Shown: piece by piece, positions 30,230-39,619 of the stretch
Layout: every line of letters starts with the position of its first letter
How positions within the stretch are numbered: position 1 is the stretch's first letter
Source: Janthinobacterium silvisoli
GTDB lineage: Bacteria > Pseudomonadota > Gammaproteobacteria > Burkholderiales > Burkholderiaceae_D
Direction of reading: 5' to 3'
Assembly: GCF_014200725.1 (NCBI RefSeq)
Contig: NZ_JACHCL010000003.1
Span: 535,121-599,120, forward strand
Length of the DNA: 64,000 nt
Notes under the pieces: generated by a model
The model's input: the letters and a program-made list of their open reading frames with translations, nothing else
Told to the model about the DNA's origin: nothing
Database searches by the model: none
Program-made: the position numbers and the translations under genes

Positions 30230-32611
30230 TTAGACGCCGTAGGGTATCCAGACGTTTTTCACTTGCGACGCATGCGCCAGCACGGCGCGGCCACCGCTTT
30301 GGGCTGCGCTATACCAGTCGCGGCCTTTGGCGCCACCGACCCAGGTGCGCTTCAGGGTGCCGGCCGACAGGCGCTCGACTTCGGCGCAGCCTTCGCTTGA
30401 GCCATCATGGCGCCAGACGGCGTCGATGTCAGCGTGGGTAGCCAGTGTGCGCGCCAGTTCATCGGCGTTGCCGCTGATGATGTTGACCACGCCACCGGGC
30501 AGGTCGGACGTATCGAAGACCTGGTACAGGTCCAGCGCGGACAGCGGATGCGCTTCCGACGGTACCACCACCACGCGGTTGCCCAGCGCGATGGCAGGCG
30601 CTACCAGCGAGATGAAGCCCAGCAAAGGTGCTTCGTTCGGGCAGACGATGCCGATCACGCCGACCGCTTCGTTCAGCGCCACGGTGATGCCCTTGGTCGG
30701 TGGCTGGTGCGCCAGGCCGTCATATTTGTCGGCCCAGGCGGCGTAGTAGAACAGGCGTTCGATCGAAGCCTGCACTTCTTTTTCCGGATTCTTATTGCCG
30801 GTCATGGCGGCGATGCGGGCGGCGAATTCATCAAAGCGGGCAGCCAGGTTTTCAGCGATGTAGTACAGCACTTGCGCGCGGTTGTGCGCCGTGGCGCTGG
30901 TCCAGCCAGACGCTTTATGGGCGGCTTCGACGGCGTTGCGGATATCCTTGCGGCTGCCCACGCCCACCTCGGCCAGCAAGGCGCCATTGGCGCCGAATAC
31001 TGGCGTGCTGTAAGCGCTGTCAGGACGTGCCTGTTTGCCGCCGATGTACATCTTGGCCGTGCGGTCGATCGCAAATGGATCGGCTGCCACCGGCTTGGTC
31101 GCGGCCTTTGCCTTGACTTCCACCACCGGCGCGGCAGGGCGCGCATCTTCGGCCAGGGCCGTCATGTATTCGAGCATGCCTTCGCGGCCGCCTTCACGGC
31201 CGAAGCCCGATTCGCGGTAGCCGCCGAAGCCGCAAGCGGCGTCGAACTGGTTGGCGCTATTGATCCACACCACGCCAGCCTTGATGGCCGGGGCGATATC
31301 CAGCGCCAGGCTGATCGACTCGGTCCACACGCTGGCAGCCAGGCCATACACCGTGTTGTTCGCCAGTTGCACCGCTTCAGGCGGGGTGCGGAAGCTCATG
31401 GCGACCAGCACCGGGCCAAAGATTTCAGCTTGCGCCACGGCGGCCGAAGTCGACGCGCCCGTGATCAGGGTAGGCGGGAACCAGGAGCCGTCGGCTGGAA
31501 TCTCGCAGACCGGCTGCCATACGTCGCAGCCTTCGGCGCGGGCCGAATCGACCAGGGCGGCGATGCGCTGGCGCTGTACCGGATCGACCAGCGCGCCCAC
31601 GTCCATCGATTTATCCAAAGGCGAACCCAGGCGCAGGTTTTCCATGCGCGCACGGACCTTGTTCAGGAAGCGCTCCTGTATCGATTCCTGCACCAGCAAA
31701 CGCGAACCGGCGCAGCAGACTTGGCCCTGGTTGAACCAGATCGAATCGACCAGGCCTTCCACGGCGCCGTCCAGGTCCGCATCTTCAAACACGATGAACG
31801 GCGACTTGCCGCCCAGTTCCAGGGAGAGCTTCTTGCCGCTGCCAGCCGTGGCCTCGCGGATCAAGCGGCCCACTTCAGTCGAACCGGTGAAGGCGATCTT
31901 GTCGACGCCAGGATGGTTGACGATGGCGCTGCCCACGCGGCCGTCGCCGGTGACGATATTGACCACGCCAGCCGGCACACCCGCTTGCAGGCACAATTCG
32001 GCAAACAGCAGGGCCGTCAGGGACGTGAATTCAGCTGGTTTGAAAACGACGGTGTTACCGGCCGCCAGGGCCGGGGCGATTTTCCAGGACAGCATCAGCA
32101 GCGGGAAATTCCAGGGCACGATCTGGCCCACCACGCCCACGGCGCGGTAATCGGCGAATTCTTCCGATTGCAGCTGCGCCCAGCCGGCGTGATGGTAGAA
32201 ATGGCGGGCTGCCAGCGGCAGGTCGATATCGCGCGTTTCGCGGATGGTCTTGCCATTGTCCAGGGTTTCGAGCACGGCGAACAGGCGCGAGTGCTTTTGC
32301 AGCAAGCGGGCCAGCGCGTACATGACTTTCGCGCGGCCATGGCCACCCATGCCTTGCCACACGGGCAGTGCGCGGCGCGCCGCTTCCACTGCGCGTTCCA
32401 CGTCGGCGTCCGACGCTTGCGTCAGCTCGGCCAGCTGGACGCCGTCGGCAGGATTGGTCGAGGCGAACAGGTCGGCCGGCTCGCTCCAGGCATTGTCGAT
32501 GAACAGGCCAAATTTGCGCTGATGGCCGTCCAGCCAGGCCAACGCTTCTTTTTGACTTTCGGGGGCGGGGCCGTAGTCCATAGTCGTGAGGATCTCGTTA
32601 ATTGTAGGCAT
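30230..32611 (-). CDS. ALDH16-type aldehyde dehydrogenase, two ALDH domains
   Basis: A 793-residue aldehyde dehydrogenase with a duplicated architecture. Residues about 1-495 are a complete ALDH domain: [45 protein letters not shown], and the catalytic cysteine in [13 protein letters not shown]. Residues about 510-793 repeat the N-terminal and cofactor-binding parts ([31 protein letters not shown]) but stop without the catalytic half. This matches the ALDH16 family. Next to deoC, it probably oxidises acetaldehyde or a related aldehyde from deoxyribose cleavage; that is inferred from context. It lies 12 bases after deoC. Confidence 0.88.
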   Translation of the reverse strand: MPTINEILTTMDYGPAPESQKEALAWLDGHQRKFGLFIDNAWSEPADLFASTNPADGVQLAELTQASDADVERAVEAARRALPVWQGMGGHGRAKVMYALARLLQKHSRLFAVLETLDNGKTIRETRDIDLPLAARHFYHHAGWAQLQSEEFADYRAVGVVGQIVPWNFPLLMLSWKIAPALAAGNTVVFKPAEFTSLTALLFAELCLQAGVPAGVVNIVTGDGRVGSAIVNHPGVDKIAFTGSTEVGRLIREATAGSGKKLSLELGGKSPFIVFEDADLDGAVEGLVDSIWFNQGQVCCAGSRLLVQESIQERFLNKVRARMENLRLGSPLDKSMDVGALVDPVQRQRIAALVDSARAEGCDVWQPVCEIPADGSWFPPTLITGASTSAAVAQAEIFGPVLVAMSFRTPPEAVQLANNTVYGLAASVWTESISLALDIAPAIKAGVVWINSANQFDAACGFGGYRESGFGREGGREGMLEYMTALAEDARPAAPVVEVKAKAATKPVAADPFAIDRTAKMYIGGKQARPDSAYSTPVFGANGALLAEVGVGSRKDIRNAVEAAHKASGWTSATAHNRAQVLYYIAENLAARFDEFAARIAAMTGNKNPEKEVQASIERLFYYAAWADKYDGLAHQPPTKGITVALNEAVGVIGIVCPNEAPLLGFISLVAPAIALGNRVVVVPSEAHPLSALDLYQVFDTSDLPGGVVNIISGNADELARTLATHADIDAVWRHDGSSEGCAEVERLSAGTLKRTWVGGAKGRDWYSAAQSGGRAVLAHASQVKNVWIPYGV

Positions 32612-32623
32612 GACGAATATTCT

Positions 32624-33583
32624 TTAAGGTTGTGCGTGACGATGATTAGCCGAGTAGCTGCCGGTGACGTAGTGCTCGAGCTGGCGCTCGATGTCGGTCA
32701 GCAGGCTGGAAGCGCCGATGCGGAACAGGTGCGGCTGCAGCCATTCATTGCCCAGTTCTTCCTTCATCAGGGTCAGGTACTGCAGCGCGCTCTTGGCCGA
32801 GCTGACGCCGCCAGCCGGCTTGAAGCCCACCTGGAAACCCGTCTGCTCGTGATATTCGCGGATCGTGCGCACCATCGTCAGGCCCACGGGAATGGTGGCG
32901 TTCACGCCTTCCTTGCCGGTGGACGTCTTGATGAAATCGGCGCCCGCCATCATGCATACCCACGAGGCTTTTGCCACGTTTTCCAGGGTCAGCAAGTCGC
33001 CGGTGGCCAGGATCGCCTTCACGTGCGCTTCGCCGCACGCCTTGCGGTAGGCCAGCATTTCGTCGTACAGCACTTGCCAGTTGCCGTTCAAGACATGCTG
33101 GCGCGTGATGACGATATCGATCTCGGTGGCGCCCGCAGCGACCGACAATTCGATCTCGCGCAGCTTCGTTTCCATGCTGGTCAGGCCAGCCGGAAAACCG
33201 GTCGACACGGCGGCGATCGGCAAGCGGCCCTGGATCACCTGCACGGCAGGCTTGATCATCTCGTGGTACACGCACACGGCGCCGGTGCTCAGTTCCGTCA
33301 AACCCAGCGCGGCCATCAGGTCGGCACGCAGCGGGCGCATGGCTTTCATGCACAGGCGCTCGACGCGGCCCGGCGTATCGTCGCCGCCCAGGGTAGTCAG
33401 GTCGATCACCTGGATGGCTTTGACCAGCCAGGCGGCCTGGTATTCTTTTTTCACCGTGCGGCGGTTCGCCAGGCTGGCCGCGCGGCGGTCCGTTGCAGCG
33501 CGGTTCACGCGGATCTGGTTGATCCAGCCCAGGTCGAGGCCGATGGCCTCGTTACGCTTGAAGTCGGGGTGCATAAGTGTCAT
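32624..33583 (-). CDS. deoC: Deoxyribose-phosphate aldolase
   Basis: A 319-residue class I aldolase that splits 2-deoxyribose-5-phosphate to glyceraldehyde-3-phosphate and acetaldehyde. The catalytic lysines are in AHVKAILATGDLL and ADFIKTSTGKEGVNAT (Schiff-base lysine), with GFKPAGGVSSAKSALQYL near the C terminus. It belongs to the longer DeoC group (about 320 residues). Its ATG overlaps the end of deoB by four bases (ATGA), so the two are translated together. The aldehyde dehydrogenase gene follows. Confidence 0.95.
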   Translation of the reverse strand: MTLMHPDFKRNEAIGLDLGWINQIRVNRAATDRRAASLANRRTVKKEYQAAWLVKAIQVIDLTTLGGDDTPGRVERLCMKAMRPLRADLMAALGLTELSTGAVCVYHEMIKPAVQVIQGRLPIAAVSTGFPAGLTSMETKLREIELSVAAGATEIDIVITRQHVLNGNWQVLYDEMLAYRKACGEAHVKAILATGDLLTLENVAKASWVCMMAGADFIKTSTGKEGVNATIPVGLTMVRTIREYHEQTGFQVGFKPAGGVSSAKSALQYLTLMKEELGNEWLQPHLFRIGASSLLTDIERQLEHYVTGSYSANHRHAQP

Positions 33584-34773
33584 AACAAGCTGCTTCCATT
33601 CGCAAGTGGTGGTACGCCAAGGTGCTTGGCGAGAGTCTGACCGATATCGGAGAAGGTCTCGGAAATGCCCAGCGAGCGCGCAGGCACGCCAGGGCCGAAG
33701 AAGATCATCGGGATATGTTCGCGCGTGTGGTCGGAACCGTGCCAGGTCGGGTCGCAGCCATGGTCGGCGGTGATGACGACCAGGTCGCCTTGCTTCAGTT
33801 TAGCGATGAATTCAGGCAGGCGCGCGTCCATTTCGCGCAGCGCATCGGCATAACCTTCGACATTGCGGCGGTGGCCGAAAGCCTGGTCGAAATCGACGAA
33901 ATTCACAAAAGTAAGCGACTTGTCCTGCACTTCATCGGCGGTTTTCAGCAGCGCTTCGAACAGGGCCATATTGTCGACGCCCTTGACCACGCGCGAGATA
34001 CCCTGGGTAGCGAAAATATCGCTGATCTTACCCAGGCCTACGACTTCGCCGCCCGCGTTTTTCACATGGTCGAGCAGGGTCGGCGCCGGCGGTGCGACCG
34101 CGTAATCATGGCGGTTGCTGGTGCGCGTGTAATTGCCGTTGCTGCCAGTGAATGGGCGAGCGATGACGCGGCCGATGTTGTACGGTTCGACCAGTTTGAA
34201 GGCCATTTCGCACACTTCATACAGGCGCTCGAGGCCGAACGATTCTTCGTGCGCGGCGATCTGCATCACCGAGTCGCCCGAGGTGTAGATGATCAGCTTG
34301 CCGGTGGCGACATGTTCGTCGCCATGCTTGTTGATGATGTCGGTGCCGGACGCGTGGCAATCGCCCAGGAAGCCGGGCACGCCCGCCAGCGCTTGCAGCT
34401 TGCCGGTCAGGTCGGCCGGGAATGAGGGCGTGGTGCGGGGGAAGTAGCCCCAGTCGAATTCGACGGGCACGCCAGCGATTTCCCAGTGGCCGCTCTGCGT
34501 ATCTTTGCCGGTCGAGCGCTCGCGCGCGGCGCCGTAAGCGCCGGTAAAACCGTCGCGCTGGTCGAAGCCGACAGGCCATTCGCCGCTGGCGAGATGAGCG
34601 GCAGCGCCCAGGCCCAGGCTTTCCATGACAGGCAGTTTCAAGGTCTTGCCGCTTTTGGCGACAGTGCTGGCAATATGGCCAAGGGTATTGGCGCCTGCGT
34701 CGCCATACTTGGCGGCGTCTGGAGTCGCGCCGAGGCCGAAGGAATCAAGCAGGAGGATAAATGCGCGTGACAT
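33580..34773 (-). CDS. deoB: Phosphopentomutase
   Basis: A 397-residue alkaline-phosphatase-fold mutase converting (deoxy)ribose-1-phosphate to the 5-phosphate. Metal-binding motifs are seen: FILLLDSFGLGATPDA at the N terminus, RERSTGKDTQSGHWE with the phosphorylated threonine region, FVDFDQAFGHRRN and ITADHGCDPTWHGSDHTREH. Length is normal. It feeds deoC, with which it overlaps. It lies downstream of punA beyond a 246-base gap holding a large palindromic repeat, so it may be driven from the punA promoter or by an unseen one. Confidence 0.96.
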   Translation of the reverse strand: MSRAFILLLDSFGLGATPDAAKYGDAGANTLGHIASTVAKSGKTLKLPVMESLGLGAAAHLASGEWPVGFDQRDGFTGAYGAARERSTGKDTQSGHWEIAGVPVEFDWGYFPRTTPSFPADLTGKLQALAGVPGFLGDCHASGTDIINKHGDEHVATGKLIIYTSGDSVMQIAAHEESFGLERLYEVCEMAFKLVEPYNIGRVIARPFTGSNGNYTRTSNRHDYAVAPPAPTLLDHVKNAGGEVVGLGKISDIFATQGISRVVKGVDNMALFEALLKTADEVQDKSLTFVNFVDFDQAFGHRRNVEGYADALREMDARLPEFIAKLKQGDLVVITADHGCDPTWHGSDHTREHIPMIFFGPGVPARSLGISETFSDIGQTLAKHLGVPPLANGSSLL

Positions 34774-34899
34774 GATAAGGCTCGCTTTATGGAATGATGC
34801 AAAGATGATGCGGTCAGTGTAGGCCGGATTTTCCCGGCCTGCCGCGCGGCAGCGCCCATGAATGGCGCTGCCGCTGATGCTTAAAAAATAAAGCAGTTA

Positions 34900-35019
34900 C
34901 ACGCCTGACAAAACCGTAGCGAGCGAAAGTGAGTTGTGGCCGAGAAGCGCAGCTGTGCTTCAGCACAGTGAGCATCGCAAGCCGCAAATCGCTACGCGCA
35001 GCAGGTTTTGACAGGTGTG
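34900..35019. repeat. 120-base palindromic, cloverleaf-like repeat element
   Basis: The ends are inverted: CACGCCTGACAAAACC at 34900 matches the complement of GGTTTTGACAGGTGTG at 35004 at 14 of 16 positions. Inside are GTAGCGA complements and a perfect 7-base central hairpin (CTGTGCT-TC-AGCACAG, 34953-34968). It fills most of the 247-base gap between punA and deoB and ends one base before the punA stop codon. It looks like a mobile palindromic unit or RNA-stability element. I see no second copy here. Confidence 0.7.
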
Positions 35020-35020
35020 C

Positions 35021-35860
35021 TTAGGCTTGCGGTTTTTCTGCCACTTTGGCCAGGAAAGCCAGGATCAGGGTGACCAGGTCTTTCGCGCCGATGGCCGCGT
35101 ATTTCAGGGTTTGTTCGTGCGACAGGGCGAATGGCGACAGGCCTTCGGCCAGGTTGGTGATGACGGACACGCCCACCACTTTCAGGTCGCAATGACGGGC
35201 CGACACCACTTCCGGCACCACCGACATGCCAACCGTGTCGGCGCCCAGGCGCGACATCATGCGGATTTCGGCAGCCGTTTCAAAGTTCGGGCCCGGGTAG
35301 GCGACAAACACGCCTTCGTGCAGGGTGATGCCGTTCGATGCGGCGGTTTCTTTTACCAGATTGCGCAGGTCGGCATCGTAGGCGTTGGCCATGCTGAAGA
35401 AGCGCGGGCCGAAACGGTCGTCGTTCGGGCCGACCATCGGCGTGCCTGGCAACAGGTTGATATGGTCGCTGATGGCGACCAGGCTGCCGGCGTCCACTTC
35501 AGGGCGCAGCGAACCGGCGGCATTGGTCACGAACAGCATTTCGCAGCCCAGCAGTTTCAGGGTGCGGATGGCGCTCGTCATGACGCCCATGCCGTAGCCT
35601 TCGTAGAAATGGCCGCGGCCTTTCATGCAGACGACAGCGACGCCCGACAGGGTGCCGATCACCAGTTCGCCGGCGTGGCCGTGCACGGTGCTGATCGGGA
35701 AACCTGGCAATTCGTCAAAGCTGATGCTGACGGAATCCGTCATTTGCTCGGCCAATACGCCCAGGCCGGAACCGAGAATCATCGCCACGCGCGGCTTGAA
35801 ATTTTCAGGGGCGCGGGCACGGATGATTTCGGCGGCGTGGAAAGGGGCGTTGTTCGACAT
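35021..35860 (-). CDS. punA: Purine nucleoside phosphorylase (PNP-I type)
   Basis: A 279-residue trimeric-type phosphorylase cleaving inosine and guanosine (and deoxy forms) to the base and (deoxy)ribose-1-phosphate. Motifs: VAMILGSGLGVLAEQM (phosphate site), STVHGHAGELVIGTLSG, MKGRGHFYEGYGM, NAAGSLRPEVDAGSLV and GPNFETAAEIRMM. The start at 35860 follows AGAGGA six bases upstream; longer in-frame starts have none. It is the first gene of the minus-strand nucleoside operon and carries a copy of the shared nucleoside promoter module (35999-36068), about 130 bases before its start. Confidence 0.94.
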   Translation of the reverse strand: MSNNAPFHAAEIIRARAPENFKPRVAMILGSGLGVLAEQMTDSVSISFDELPGFPISTVHGHAGELVIGTLSGVAVVCMKGRGHFYEGYGMGVMTSAIRTLKLLGCEMLFVTNAAGSLRPEVDAGSLVAISDHINLLPGTPMVGPNDDRFGPRFFSMANAYDADLRNLVKETAASNGITLHEGVFVAYPGPNFETAAEIRMMSRLGADTVGMSVVPEVVSARHCDLKVVGVSVITNLAEGLSPFALSHEQTLKYAAIGAKDLVTLILAFLAKVAEKPQA

Positions 35861-36173
35861 GGTGATCCTCTGCTGGAATAAGGTAATAGTTAGGTGCTCG
35901 TCGGTCTGCGGCGCTGTTATGCCCGCGAATCGGCGATACAGGCGTGTCTGAAGGTGTTCTGAGTGCGCTGCCGGAATGCTTGAATTGCCATGGTCGCCAC
36001 TATGCATCAGGCGATTATGTATAGCAAATACCATTTTTCTTGCGCATTTATATCAAACACATATAAATGGCCAATATTATAGTGCATGCATGAACCTGCC
36101 TGCCAGCGGCTTCAGGCAGCGATTGACAGCAGCAAAACAAATGTTTACAGTTGCAGACAATTGTTTTCAACTA
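35861..36173. promoter_or_regulatory. punA / psuK divergent region with shared promoter module, copy C
   Basis: On the minus strand toward punA: dyad ATTTAT-N11-ATAAAT at 36046-36068, -35-like TTGCTA (36022-36027), 17-base spacer, then CATAGT (35999-36004) inside TGATGCATAGTG. Start of transcription would be near 35992, with the dyad centred at about -65, the classic LysR position. The same arrangement precedes the ABC operon (39271) and the TonB receptor (54282). Going right, TATAGT at 36078-36083 could serve psuK; the dyad would then overlap that promoter. Confidence 0.75.
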
Positions 36174-37328
36174 ATGGCTGCCGTGACCGATACTTCCAAA
36201 AAAGACCAGCTGTATGCCCTGATACGCGGCAACCCCTTCATTTCACAGCAAGACCTGGCGAGCGAACTGGGCCTGTCGCGCTCCGCCGTGGCCGGCCACA
36301 TCGCGGGCCTGATCCGCGAACGCCGGCTACTGGGGCGCGCGTATGTGCTGCCCGACAGCCGTCCTGTGCTGTGCATCGGTGCAGCAAACCTGGACCGCAA
36401 GATGCGCACCCTGGCCACGTTGCAGATGGGCACCTCGAACCCGGTGCGCTCGGAAGAAGTATTTGGCGGCGTGGGCCGCAATATCGCCGAAAACCTGGCC
36501 CGATTGTCCATCCCGGTCGCCTTGCTGACGGCGCTGGGCGACGATGCGGCCGGCCACGCGCTGCAAACCCATGCAGAAGAAGCGGGCATCGACATGCGCG
36601 GCAGCTTGCACTTGAGCAACACCGGCAGCGGCACTTATACCGCCGTGCTTGATGAACATGGCGAAATGCTGCTGGCCATGGCCAACATGCAACTATATGA
36701 AGAACTGACACCGGCCTTTTTGCAGAGCCGCCAGCCGCAGCGCGCCGCCGCCGCCCTGACCGTGTGCGACCTGAACCTGGGTCATGACAGCGTGGCTACC
36801 CTGCTGGCCGACGCACGCCATAACGATGCTGCGCCACTGGTGATCGTCGCCGTCTCGCAGCCGAAGATGGCCCATTTGCCGCAAGAGCTGACGGGCTTGC
36901 GCCTGCTGATATTGAACCGTGGCGAACTGGAAACGCGCGTGGCGCGGCCCCTGCCGACGGCTGCCGAGCTGCGCGCCGCCTGCCGCGAAGTGCAGCGCCA
37001 GGGCGCCCGCCAGGTGATCGTCACCTGCGGTGGCGAAGGCGTGTACTTTACGGATGGAGACACCCTGGACGCGCCGATTGCCCACCTGGCCGCGCGCGAA
37101 GTCGATGCCGTCGACGTGACGGGCGCCGGCGACGCTTTCTCTGCCGCCGTCTGCTGGTCGCTGTATCACGACAGCAACGACTTGAAACTGGCGTGCCGGC
37201 GCGGCTTGAAGCTGGCCGCCATGACCCTGGAATCCGACGCCACCGTATCGCCGCTGATCTCGGCCGATGCGCTGGACGATATCGACGACGCCGACCTGGC
37301 GCCACCTCCCCCTACCCTTTTTCAATAG
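36174..37328 (+). CDS. Pseudouridine kinase-like PfkB protein with N-terminal HTH
   Basis: About 384 residues. A winged helix segment (NPFISQQDLASELGLSRSAV, then AGHIAGLIRERRLLGRAYVL) at about residues 18-57 is fused to a PfkB sugar kinase (about 65-370; GGVGRNIAENLARL for substrate, VDVTGAGDAFSAAVCWSLY with the catalytic aspartate). Followed ten bases later by psuG, it is most likely the kinase that phosphorylates pseudouridine. The start is uncertain: ATGs at 36174, 36141 and 36090 all lack a clear ribosome site; 36174 gives the standard length. The HTH could allow self-regulation. Confidence 0.85.
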   Translation: MAAVTDTSKKDQLYALIRGNPFISQQDLASELGLSRSAVAGHIAGLIRERRLLGRAYVLPDSRPVLCIGAANLDRKMRTLATLQMGTSNPVRSEEVFGGVGRNIAENLARLSIPVALLTALGDDAAGHALQTHAEEAGIDMRGSLHLSNTGSGTYTAVLDEHGEMLLAMANMQLYEELTPAFLQSRQPQRAAAALTVCDLNLGHDSVATLLADARHNDAAPLVIVAVSQPKMAHLPQELTGLRLLILNRGELETRVARPLPTAAELRAACREVQRQGARQVIVTCGGEGVYFTDGDTLDAPIAHLAAREVDAVDVTGAGDAFSAAVCWSLYHDSNDLKLACRRGLKLAAMTLESDATVSPLISADALDDIDDADLAPPPPTLFQ

Positions 37329-37337
37329 GACTAAATA

Positions 37338-38282
37338 ATGAGCTTACTGCCGATGACACAACTCAATACCTTCCTCTCGTTCTCGCAAGAAGTGCTGGAC
37401 GCGCGCGCCGCGGGCAAAGCCATCGTGGCGCTGGAATCGACCATCATTTCACACGGCATGCCTTACCCGCAAAACGTGGAAATGGCGCGCGAAGTGGAAC
37501 AGATCATCCGTGACGGCGGCGCCGTGCCTGCCACCATCGCCATCATCGACGGCAAGATCTGCGTAGGCCTGTCGCCGGAACAACTGGAATTGCTGGGCAC
37601 CTCGCCTGACGCCATGAAGGTCAGCCGCCGCGACTTGCCTTTCGTATTGTCGCAAGGCAAGCTGGGCGCCACCACCGTGGCAGCGACCATGATCTGCGCC
37701 GAACTGGCCGGCATTTCCGTATTCGTCACCGGCGGCATCGGCGGCGTGCACCGTGGCGCGGAAACCAGCTTCGACATTTCGGCCGACTTGCAGGAACTGG
37801 CGCACACCTCGGTGGCCGTCGTCTGCGCAGGCGTGAAATCGATCCTCGACATCGGCCTGACCCTGGAATACCTGGAAACGCATGGCGTGCCGGTCATCAG
37901 CGTGGGCCAGGAAGGCTTTCCTGCCTTCTTCACGCGCGAAAGCGGCTTCAAGGCTGATTTCCGCCTCGATACCGCCGCCGAGCAAGCTGCCTTCATCGCC
38001 ACCAAGTGGCAGCTGGGCTTGAAGGGCGGCGTGGTGGTCAGCAATCCGGTGCCGGCCGCGCAAGCGATGCAGAAGGAAGAAATCGACGCCATCACGGCAC
38101 AAGCGTTGCAGGAAGCAGACAAGGGCGGCGTGAAAGGCAAACAAGTCACACCATTCTTGCTGGCACGCATCAAGCAATTGACGGATGGCCGCAGCCTGGC
38201 CACCAATATTGCGCTGGTCAAGCACAATGCCAAGGTCGGCGCGGCATTAGCCATTGCCATGCCGGCGGTGGTGGCCCGATAA
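37338..38282 (+). CDS. psuG: Pseudouridine-5'-phosphate glycosidase
   Basis: A 314-residue enzyme that splits pseudouridine-5'-phosphate into uracil and ribose-5-phosphate. Family motifs: [19 protein letters not shown] (about 29-47), [45 protein letters not shown] and [19 protein letters not shown]. Length is normal. AGGA stands seven bases before the ATG. It forms an operon with the kinase upstream. The uracil made can enter the reductive pathway at 11029-20830. A strong GC hairpin follows the stop. Confidence 0.96.
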   Translation: MSLLPMTQLNTFLSFSQEVLDARAAGKAIVALESTIISHGMPYPQNVEMAREVEQIIRDGGAVPATIAIIDGKICVGLSPEQLELLGTSPDAMKVSRRDLPFVLSQGKLGATTVAATMICAELAGISVFVTGGIGGVHRGAETSFDISADLQELAHTSVAVVCAGVKSILDIGLTLEYLETHGVPVISVGQEGFPAFFTRESGFKADFRLDTAAEQAAFIATKWQLGLKGGVVVSNPVPAAQAMQKEEIDAITAQALQEADKGGVKGKQVTPFLLARIKQLTDGRSLATNIALVKHNAKVGAALAIAMPAVVAR

Positions 38283-38295
38283 TAGGACTGCAGTA

Positions 38296-38321
38296 CGCGC
38301 CGGCCTTCCAGGACCGGCGCG
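38296..38321 (+). terminator. GC-rich hairpin after psuG
   Basis: CGCGCCGG and CCGGCGCG form a perfect 8-base stem with a 10-base loop just after the psuG stop. No U-run follows, so it may be a weak or factor-assisted terminator or simply separate psuG from the lysR gene. Confidence 0.5.
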
Positions 38322-38355
38322 CCCTTCCCGAGCATCAAGTAAAGCCAAGGAAAGC

Positions 38356-39258
38356 ATGTCCATCGATCTGAAACAGTTAAAGTATTTTCTCGCCGTGGCT
38401 GAGGAGAAAAGCTTCAGCCGCGCAGCGGAGCGCCTGCACATCTCGCAGCCGCCCCTGAGCCAGCAGATCATGAAACTGGAAAGCGAACTGGGCGTGCGCC
38501 TGTTCGCGCGCACCACGCGCACGTTCGAGCTGACCGTGGCGGGCAAGGCGCTGATGAATGAAGCGTCCGACTTGCTGGCCAAGATGCGCATGACCATCGA
38601 CACGATCCGCCAGATCGACCGTGGCGAAGTGGGCCGCTTGCGCGTAGGCATCGTCGGCTCGGCTATGTGGGGGCCCATCCCCAGCCTGCTGGAAGAATTC
38701 CAGACCAAGTTTCCCCGCGTCACCTGGACTTTGCATGAGTCCGGCCCCAATGCCCAATACGAAGCGCTGCGCGCCAAGCAGATCGACGTGGGTTTCTGGC
38801 GCGAACCCAAACTCAACGATGATGACTTGCGTCACGACAATCTGCGCCAGGAACTGTGCTTCCGCGAAAATGTCTGCGTGGCCATCAATGAACATCATCC
38901 ACTGGCGAAACAGACGGCCATCGAGCTGATCGACATCGCCAACGAACCGCTGCTGACCCTCAACCTGGACAAGTCGGCCTTTCCCCGCTACCTGGTGCAG
39001 TGCTGCGTAAATGCAGGTTTTGAACCGGTAATTTTCCAGGAAGCAAGCGAGCCGCAAACCTTGCTGGCCATGGTGGGCGCAGGCTTGGGCGTGACCCTGG
39101 TGCCGGAAACCACCAGCCGCATCGGCTGGCCCGGCGTAGTGTTTTTACCTATTAAAACCAATCCGCCATCGGCCAATCTGTATATCAGTTACACCACGCT
39201 CGATGATGCGCCGGTGGTGCGGGCGTTTTTAAATATCCTGAATCCACCTGCAGCTTGA
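38356..39258 (+). CDS. LysR-type regulator, candidate controller of nucleoside genes
   Basis: A 300-residue LysR protein. The winged helix is clear at residues about 5-62 (QLKYFLAVAEEKSFSRAAER, then ISQPPLSQQIMKLESELGVR). The effector domain follows (about 90-300), with the end pattern typical of the CatM/BenM-like branch (RLRVGIVGSAMWGPIPSLL). AAGGAAAGC precedes the ATG. It stands between psuG and the ABC operon, and its stop is only 12 bases from a LysR-type dyad (ATTTAT-N11-ATAAAT) that recurs before punA and the TonB receptor. It is therefore the best candidate for the regulator of that set; this is inference. Confidence 0.9.
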   Translation: MSIDLKQLKYFLAVAEEKSFSRAAERLHISQPPLSQQIMKLESELGVRLFARTTRTFELTVAGKALMNEASDLLAKMRMTIDTIRQIDRGEVGRLRVGIVGSAMWGPIPSLLEEFQTKFPRVTWTLHESGPNAQYEALRAKQIDVGFWREPKLNDDDLRHDNLRQELCFRENVCVAINEHHPLAKQTAIELIDIANEPLLTLNLDKSAFPRYLVQCCVNAGFEPVIFQEASEPQTLLAMVGAGLGVTLVPETTSRIGWPGVVFLPIKTNPPSANLYISYTTLDDAPVVRAFLNILNPPAA

Positions 39259-39619
39259 TCTGGCCTGATGATTTATACGTGATACATATAAATCCATAAA
39301 TAAAAACGTATTTGTCATACATATCTGGCATGATGCATAGTGGTCTGGACGCCCATTGCGGCGCCGGTGCTGCGTTTGCCTTCCAGCCAGTTCCGGCGAC
39401 CGATACGATGTTGTAAGCATAAAAGAGACGCGGGCGACTGTTGCATGAGCATCACACTGTAGACATAAAACCATGCTGGAGCTGCAATGTTCTTGCCTGA
39501 TACGGTGCAATGTTGATAAGGAATCATTTCCTTGTGTATGAAAAACAGCTTAAATCGGCCCCAAATTAGATGTTTCCCCTATAAAAAATATACAATATCG
39601 GTCTTCCAGGAGCCAATTC
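39259..39619 (+). promoter_or_regulatory. Promoter region of nucleoside ABC operon, shared module copy A
   Basis: A 361-base gap without a gene. Dyad ATTTAT-N11-ATAAAT at 39271-39293, then 14 A-rich bases, GTATTTG, -35-like TTGTCA (39312-39317), an 18-base spacer and CATAGT (39336-39341) inside TGATGCATAGTG. The start of transcription would be near 39348, leaving an untranslated leader of about 270 bases. The leader has a small hairpin AAGGAA-TCAT-TTCCTT (39518-39533) and AT-rich bases before the AGGAG ribosome site. I see no known riboswitch in it. Confidence 0.75.

Noticed and set aside
30407..33640. Plus-strand open frame of 1077 codons
   Set aside because: It lies wholly antisense to ALDH16 and deoC, which have clear motifs; composition (His, Arg, Gln-rich) is typical of a shadow frame in GC-rich DNA.
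39348..39619. Riboswitch in the importer leader
   Set aside because: The leader is long enough, but I found no known aptamer core and no terminator or sequestering stem that would fit.
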